NCBI GenBank assembly: GCA_018894105.1
Contig: CM032117.1
Span: 50,626,503 to 50,690,502, forward strand
Reading direction: 5' to 3'
From: Jacaranda mimosifolia
Taxonomy: Eukaryota > Streptophyta > Magnoliopsida > Lamiales > Bignoniaceae
DNA: 64,000 bases
Shown here piece by piece: positions 60,126 to 64,000 of this stretch. The notes under the pieces were generated by a model, which worked only from the letters and a program-made list of their open reading frames with translations, did not search any database and was not told where the DNA came from. The translations under genes were made by a program, and so were the position numbers. The first letter of the stretch is position 1, and the number at the start of each line of letters is the position of its first letter.

Positions 60126-63100
60126 TATTAAATGGAATTAAATGTTAAATAAAATGGTTAAACAAACCAAAATTGTAATTAAAATACTTGACCTGAAAAA
60201 GGGCAATTATTCTAATTTTACTCTCTTTTTTTTGCCAGAATGAATTATCACTTATCGCATACAAAAATATGCATAATAGTAAGTAAAAATTAAATTAATA
60301 GGATCATAGAAGAATTCCAATTTCTTAGATGGAATCTCACGAGACTTTTATGGGGCAATACTATTTTTTTTTTTTAAGAAAGTGAAATAAAAAATTATTG
60401 TTAAATGTAGTGTGGAGCATTTTATTTTGAGATGATAGAAAAAATTATTAAATTATTTAATAGATTTTAAGTATTTTAAATTTGAAAATAATAATTATAA
60501 GTATGTGAATGAAAAAATATGACATTTTATTGAAAAGTAGATAAACAATTAGGAGGATCTCGAGATACGCTTCCAAGATGTTGGGTGTTGGCCCTACTTG
60601 TGATACCATTCAACTATTGGAACCTAAAAAATACATCAACCATTTTTCAACTTTTATAAAGATTTTTACCTAAATTATGGTAATGCATTGATAAACTGGA
60701 GCAGTCGTCATATTTTCTTTGCTATATACTATTTTATTATTTATATCTATTATACATTGTTATGCTTCTCGTCTTGATTGTCAGTACTGAATTATTTATT
60801 GTTCCTTTTAAGTCACCTTGAAAAATTTTATGTGTCACTTTATTCATCCATTATATTTACAATGAAAATATATAATGAAAATACAAGCTCAATTTCACCA
60901 TAATAATAATTCATAAATTAATCACTTTTATGGAGAAACTTTCATTTGAATGACATTTTATGGAGTAGCATCCCGAACGGGAGCAGACGCCTCCCGAACG
61001 GGGTGTTACAATGCCTCTCTTTCTCACACGTCTGAGTGTTGGTTCGCATCTATTGGAAGTCAATCATGGTTTGCCAAAACGTTGATTAATCAATCGAAAC
61101 GGACAGTTCGAAACTAGAACGGATGCTGGCATTTTGTTGTTTCGGTAGGGAACAATTGTGACTTGGAACCATTGCACTATAGGTCGATAAATCGGCCAGA
61201 ACAGTGCAACATTCTGATTTGTCGAAATGCCACGGCATGTCGGAATAGTATTTCGGCCTGAAACGGTGGTGTTTTGAAGAACGATGGTGATGGCGGGATG
61301 GTTGCCGACAAGAGGTTTGGTGGCGTTGGATGGTGAGATTGGAGTGGGATGCTTGGAAATAGGGGAGGCAGAGAGCTGCTAAAGAAGACAGACTTTTTTT
61401 TTTTTTTCTTCCCTTTTTTAATCAAATTTTACATATTATGTTATTTATTTAGAAATTACATTTAGATGTTTATTTTAGTTTCTAAATATATAGTTCTATA
61501 TTAATTCAAAATATAATAAATTTGTATTTTTAAATATTTTATTTTTTGTAATATGTAAATTTGAATTTCCAATTTACAAAAGAATAAGAATATGTAAAGA
61601 ATTAATATATAACATGTCTTCTATTTTGTTTATTTTAACAAAAAGTTAAATCATATTAAGAAAAATATAATACTTAATAAATTATAATTTATATAGAATG
61701 ATGGAAAAATTTTAACTATTTTGTTTACATGTCAAAAAATTGAAAATCATTACAATTAGTTCCTAAAATATTTTTGTATTAACATATTTGATCGAAAATG
61801 CGCCAAAGGATGTTACGAAATTTTGTACATTATTATTCTACACTTGCTATTAGTAATGTTATAATTGTATTCTATCAAATTCACTTTCATTATATTGTTG
61901 AATAATTGAATGAACGATTTAAAAATATTATCCTCAATACTGTTATAAAAAGCTTTATGAAATCTAAATCAATTTATAATGCATAAAATTATGTTATTGT
62001 CTAATATAAATACTATTAGACATTTTTATGCATTTTAATTTTCTTGAAATTTTTTTTAAAATTTTTAATGCTTTAAATCACAAAATGTGCGGAATGTCCG
62101 TGACTGTTTCGCGACACCGCAATGGAACTGAAATCATAGTTTTCATTTCATCCTGCGAACCATGAATTCAACTGTGCTAGAAATATAGGGAAAATACAAT
62201 GAAACCTTCAGACTCAAATTACATGACCATTTTGGGACCAAAATGGATCTCCATATATGTATTAATAAGTCTTGTTTTGGATCCAATAAGCATTGAGAGA
62301 TCTCCAGTAAGTGCGAGAAAATTGCGGGGAAAATGCTTCAAGATTCGTCGAGAATAACTCTCTTGTAGATCCCAAAGATTACTACATTTTTGGCCTCCAA
62401 GTCCAAATATGCCCTCATAAACAAGTAAAGACGGATTAGTTTATCATCATAACCTGCCAAAACTAAACTGAAACAAAGACCACTTTGACTGCCGACAGTA
62501 AATTAATATCTGATTAGATATTAATTAATAATTTGGCGTCGGAAAACGAATGGAGGAACAGAACACGTGACCTGAACATGTAAAACTTAGTGCATCCCAT
62601 GTTCTCCCCAATTGCGTTCTCCAAATTAATACTATCGCCAGTAGAATGAAATGCAGGTATTTTTTTTTTTTTTTTTTTTTCTGCCTTCGTTTTTTTCATA
62701 TCATGTTTGTTGATGCACTCAAAGTTGCATCTATTTTTAATATTAAACAAAAAGGACTTTAGGGGGGGGGGGGGGGGAATATGTTTTTGATCTAGTTAAT
62801 ATTGGTAAAATTGAAACCTTAAGATTTTAAAATTAGTATTCAATTATTTCAATAAAAGATAATGCAGAAAATTATAAGTTATTGATTGATAATAATCAAT
62901 TCCAAGGCAAAGTGCTTCGAGCCCATGATTTATGAAGTGCTGATATCTAGAATGAATAACACAGGCGTAATCAGCGCTAAGTTTTTGGTCTGCATATTTA
63001 TTGGTACAAAAAATGTGGTGGAGCACAAAGTACGTTAAATGAATAAATGAATGTAGACTTAGGTATTAATTTCATTAAAGTGCTAGGGCATTTCTTAGTG

Positions 63101-63561
63101 TACAAAGCATAACTTGTACAGCTGATCTGTTGTGGTTAGGGTTCGTAGCTGGACATACACTTTTAATATAGAATGTGATTAGAACAAATGATATATACAT
63201 GGAATCTATCAACCTCCCAGCAAAATTAAACACACCTTGCCCTTCAATATTTTTTAAATTCTTACACTGATCACTCAATAATTTAAATCAATACGATTGA
63301 TGTTATTAATATAATCGTTAAAACGGGAAAAATCTACAGGAAAATACATGCATAGAAACACTGAGTCTGTATTACAAATGACGCTGAGTTCCTAAATCAC
63401 TAGTTCTTCCATACATGTATCAAAAAAAAATTGAAAAATCAAACCAGACAAATTTAGGTCACCCAAAATTAATTAAGATTACCCTAAAACAAAGAAAAAG
63501 GAAAACTAGACACTTGATCAATTTTCCATAGAATTTAAATTATAAAAAATAAATAAACAAA
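60126..63561. other. AT-rich intergenic DNA
   Basis: No genes recognised. It contains TCCCGAACGGG written twice at about 60971-61001, a T-run (about 62661-62682) and a G-run (about 62763-62777). GC-richer transposon-like flanks lie at about 61020-61290 and 62088-62160, but I could not pair their ends. Confidence 0.4.
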
Positions 63562-63939
63562 TTAAACCTTATAAGAAAAAGAAACCGGCCGGTCGCCCTC
63601 TCTATCCTCTTCTTTGCACAATACCAAGTGCGTTTGTGTCCTGGTGAGCTCCCCGGCGGGTCCGGAGGCGGCGACGGTGGGAGAGGAGGAGCACGGCGAG
63701 GTGACGCCCGTCGTGGACGATGGATTCATCAAAGAGAGGCAGCCCTCGCTCCACGACCGCCGTATGGGGTAGGAAACGTTGTTGCATCGAGGCGAGTGTG
63801 CGCAGCGGCCGCGCTCCTTGTGCAGGGCGCACTTGCAGTTCTTATGATAGGGGCGCCTCTGTATGCCCATATCTCCCGCCGAAATGCAGCCTTCGAACAT
63901 GCTCCGGAGAAGCCCATCTCCAGCTGCACCCGTCGACAT
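63562..63939 (-). CDS. Small uncharacterised plant protein, RRPYHKNCKCALHK family, 125 aa
   Basis: The frame from ATG at 63939 reads MSTGAAGDGLLRSMFEGCIS, then IQRRPYHKNCKCALHKERGR, CAHSPRCNNVSYPIRRSWSE and GCLSLMNPSS. A Ser/Thr/Pro-rich tail ends at 63562. The frame stays open upstream to the window edge without another ATG, so a longer N-terminus is possible. It has the best-kept set of motifs of the three copies here: four conserved Cys/His in PYHKNCKCALH, another Cys, and the PIRRSWSEGC block. It has no signal peptide or membrane segment, and is GC-rich relative to its surroundings. I believe it is a conserved plant family without known function. Confidence 0.75.
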   Translation of the reverse strand: MSTGAAGDGLLRSMFEGCISAGDMGIQRRPYHKNCKCALHKERGRCAHSPRCNNVSYPIRRSWSEGCLSLMNPSSTTGVTSPCSSSPTVAASGPAGELTRTQTHLVLCKEEDREGDRPVSFSYKV

Positions 63940-64000
63940 ATCTCGATATGTCAAGCGATCGATCAATTCTTCACTCGGCTTCCCGGTCGATATTTTGATC

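Noticed and set aside
1..64000. LTR retrotransposon or LINE coding regions
   Set aside because: I looked for reverse transcriptase, integrase and gag motifs in the open frames and saw none. Degraded copies below what can be read by eye cannot be excluded.

Overview
This is nuclear DNA of a flowering plant, most likely a eudicot. It is AT-rich, has multi-exon genes with GT-AG introns, a plastid-targeted cyclophilin, a NAC transcription factor, and many plant-type DNA transposons. I cannot name the species. Bacterial features (operons, ribosome binding sites, CRISPR) do not apply. Exon joins were worked out by eye from splice sites, reading phase and family motifs.

Layout. 1-4.0 kb: two non-autonomous hAT elements (293-1026, 1561-2135) and a Tourist-like element. 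4.7-6.8 kb: an intact three-exon NAC gene. 6.8-15 kb: gene-poor, with decayed tandem repeats. 15.0-18.6 kb (minus): a two-exon chloroplast cyclophilin of the CYP28 type with a 2.7-kb intron. 20.9-23.7 kb (minus): two copies of a small uncharacterised plant protein family, the second split by a transposon. A third copy lies at the right edge (63.6-63.9 kb). 26.8-27.3 kb: a Tourist MITE.

27.46-41.08 kb: a complete-looking ~13.6-kb Mutator-like element (MULE) with ~110-bp terminal inverted repeats. It carries two convergent genes that both read open through every exon. One is an eight-exon 803-aa protein with a DUF1985-like N-terminal half and a Ulp1-type (C48) cysteine protease domain. The other is a three-exon 717-aa MuDR transposase. 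Most of its long non-coding space is made of five different repeat arrays that share one short word, AGTAC/AGTAT or GGTAC. Repeat-rich non-coding DNA plus a DUF1985-type protein recalls the sequence-specific anti-silencing (VANC) system of Arabidopsis VANDAL elements. This is the most interesting part of the window.

43-56 kb: nested transposon debris. A broken PIF/Harbinger transposase gene is interrupted by a 3.5-kb hAT element, which carries its own broken transposase gene. The neighbouring Myb/SANT-like gene is interrupted by a second hAT element of 1.2 kb. Both insertions have perfect 8-bp target duplications. A second Myb/SANT-like remnant and a GRF-zinc-finger-like remnant follow on the minus strand. 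56.7-59.0 kb: a long inverted-repeat element with a hAT MITE inside. 59-63.5 kb: AT-rich DNA with a ~500-bp decayed duplication.
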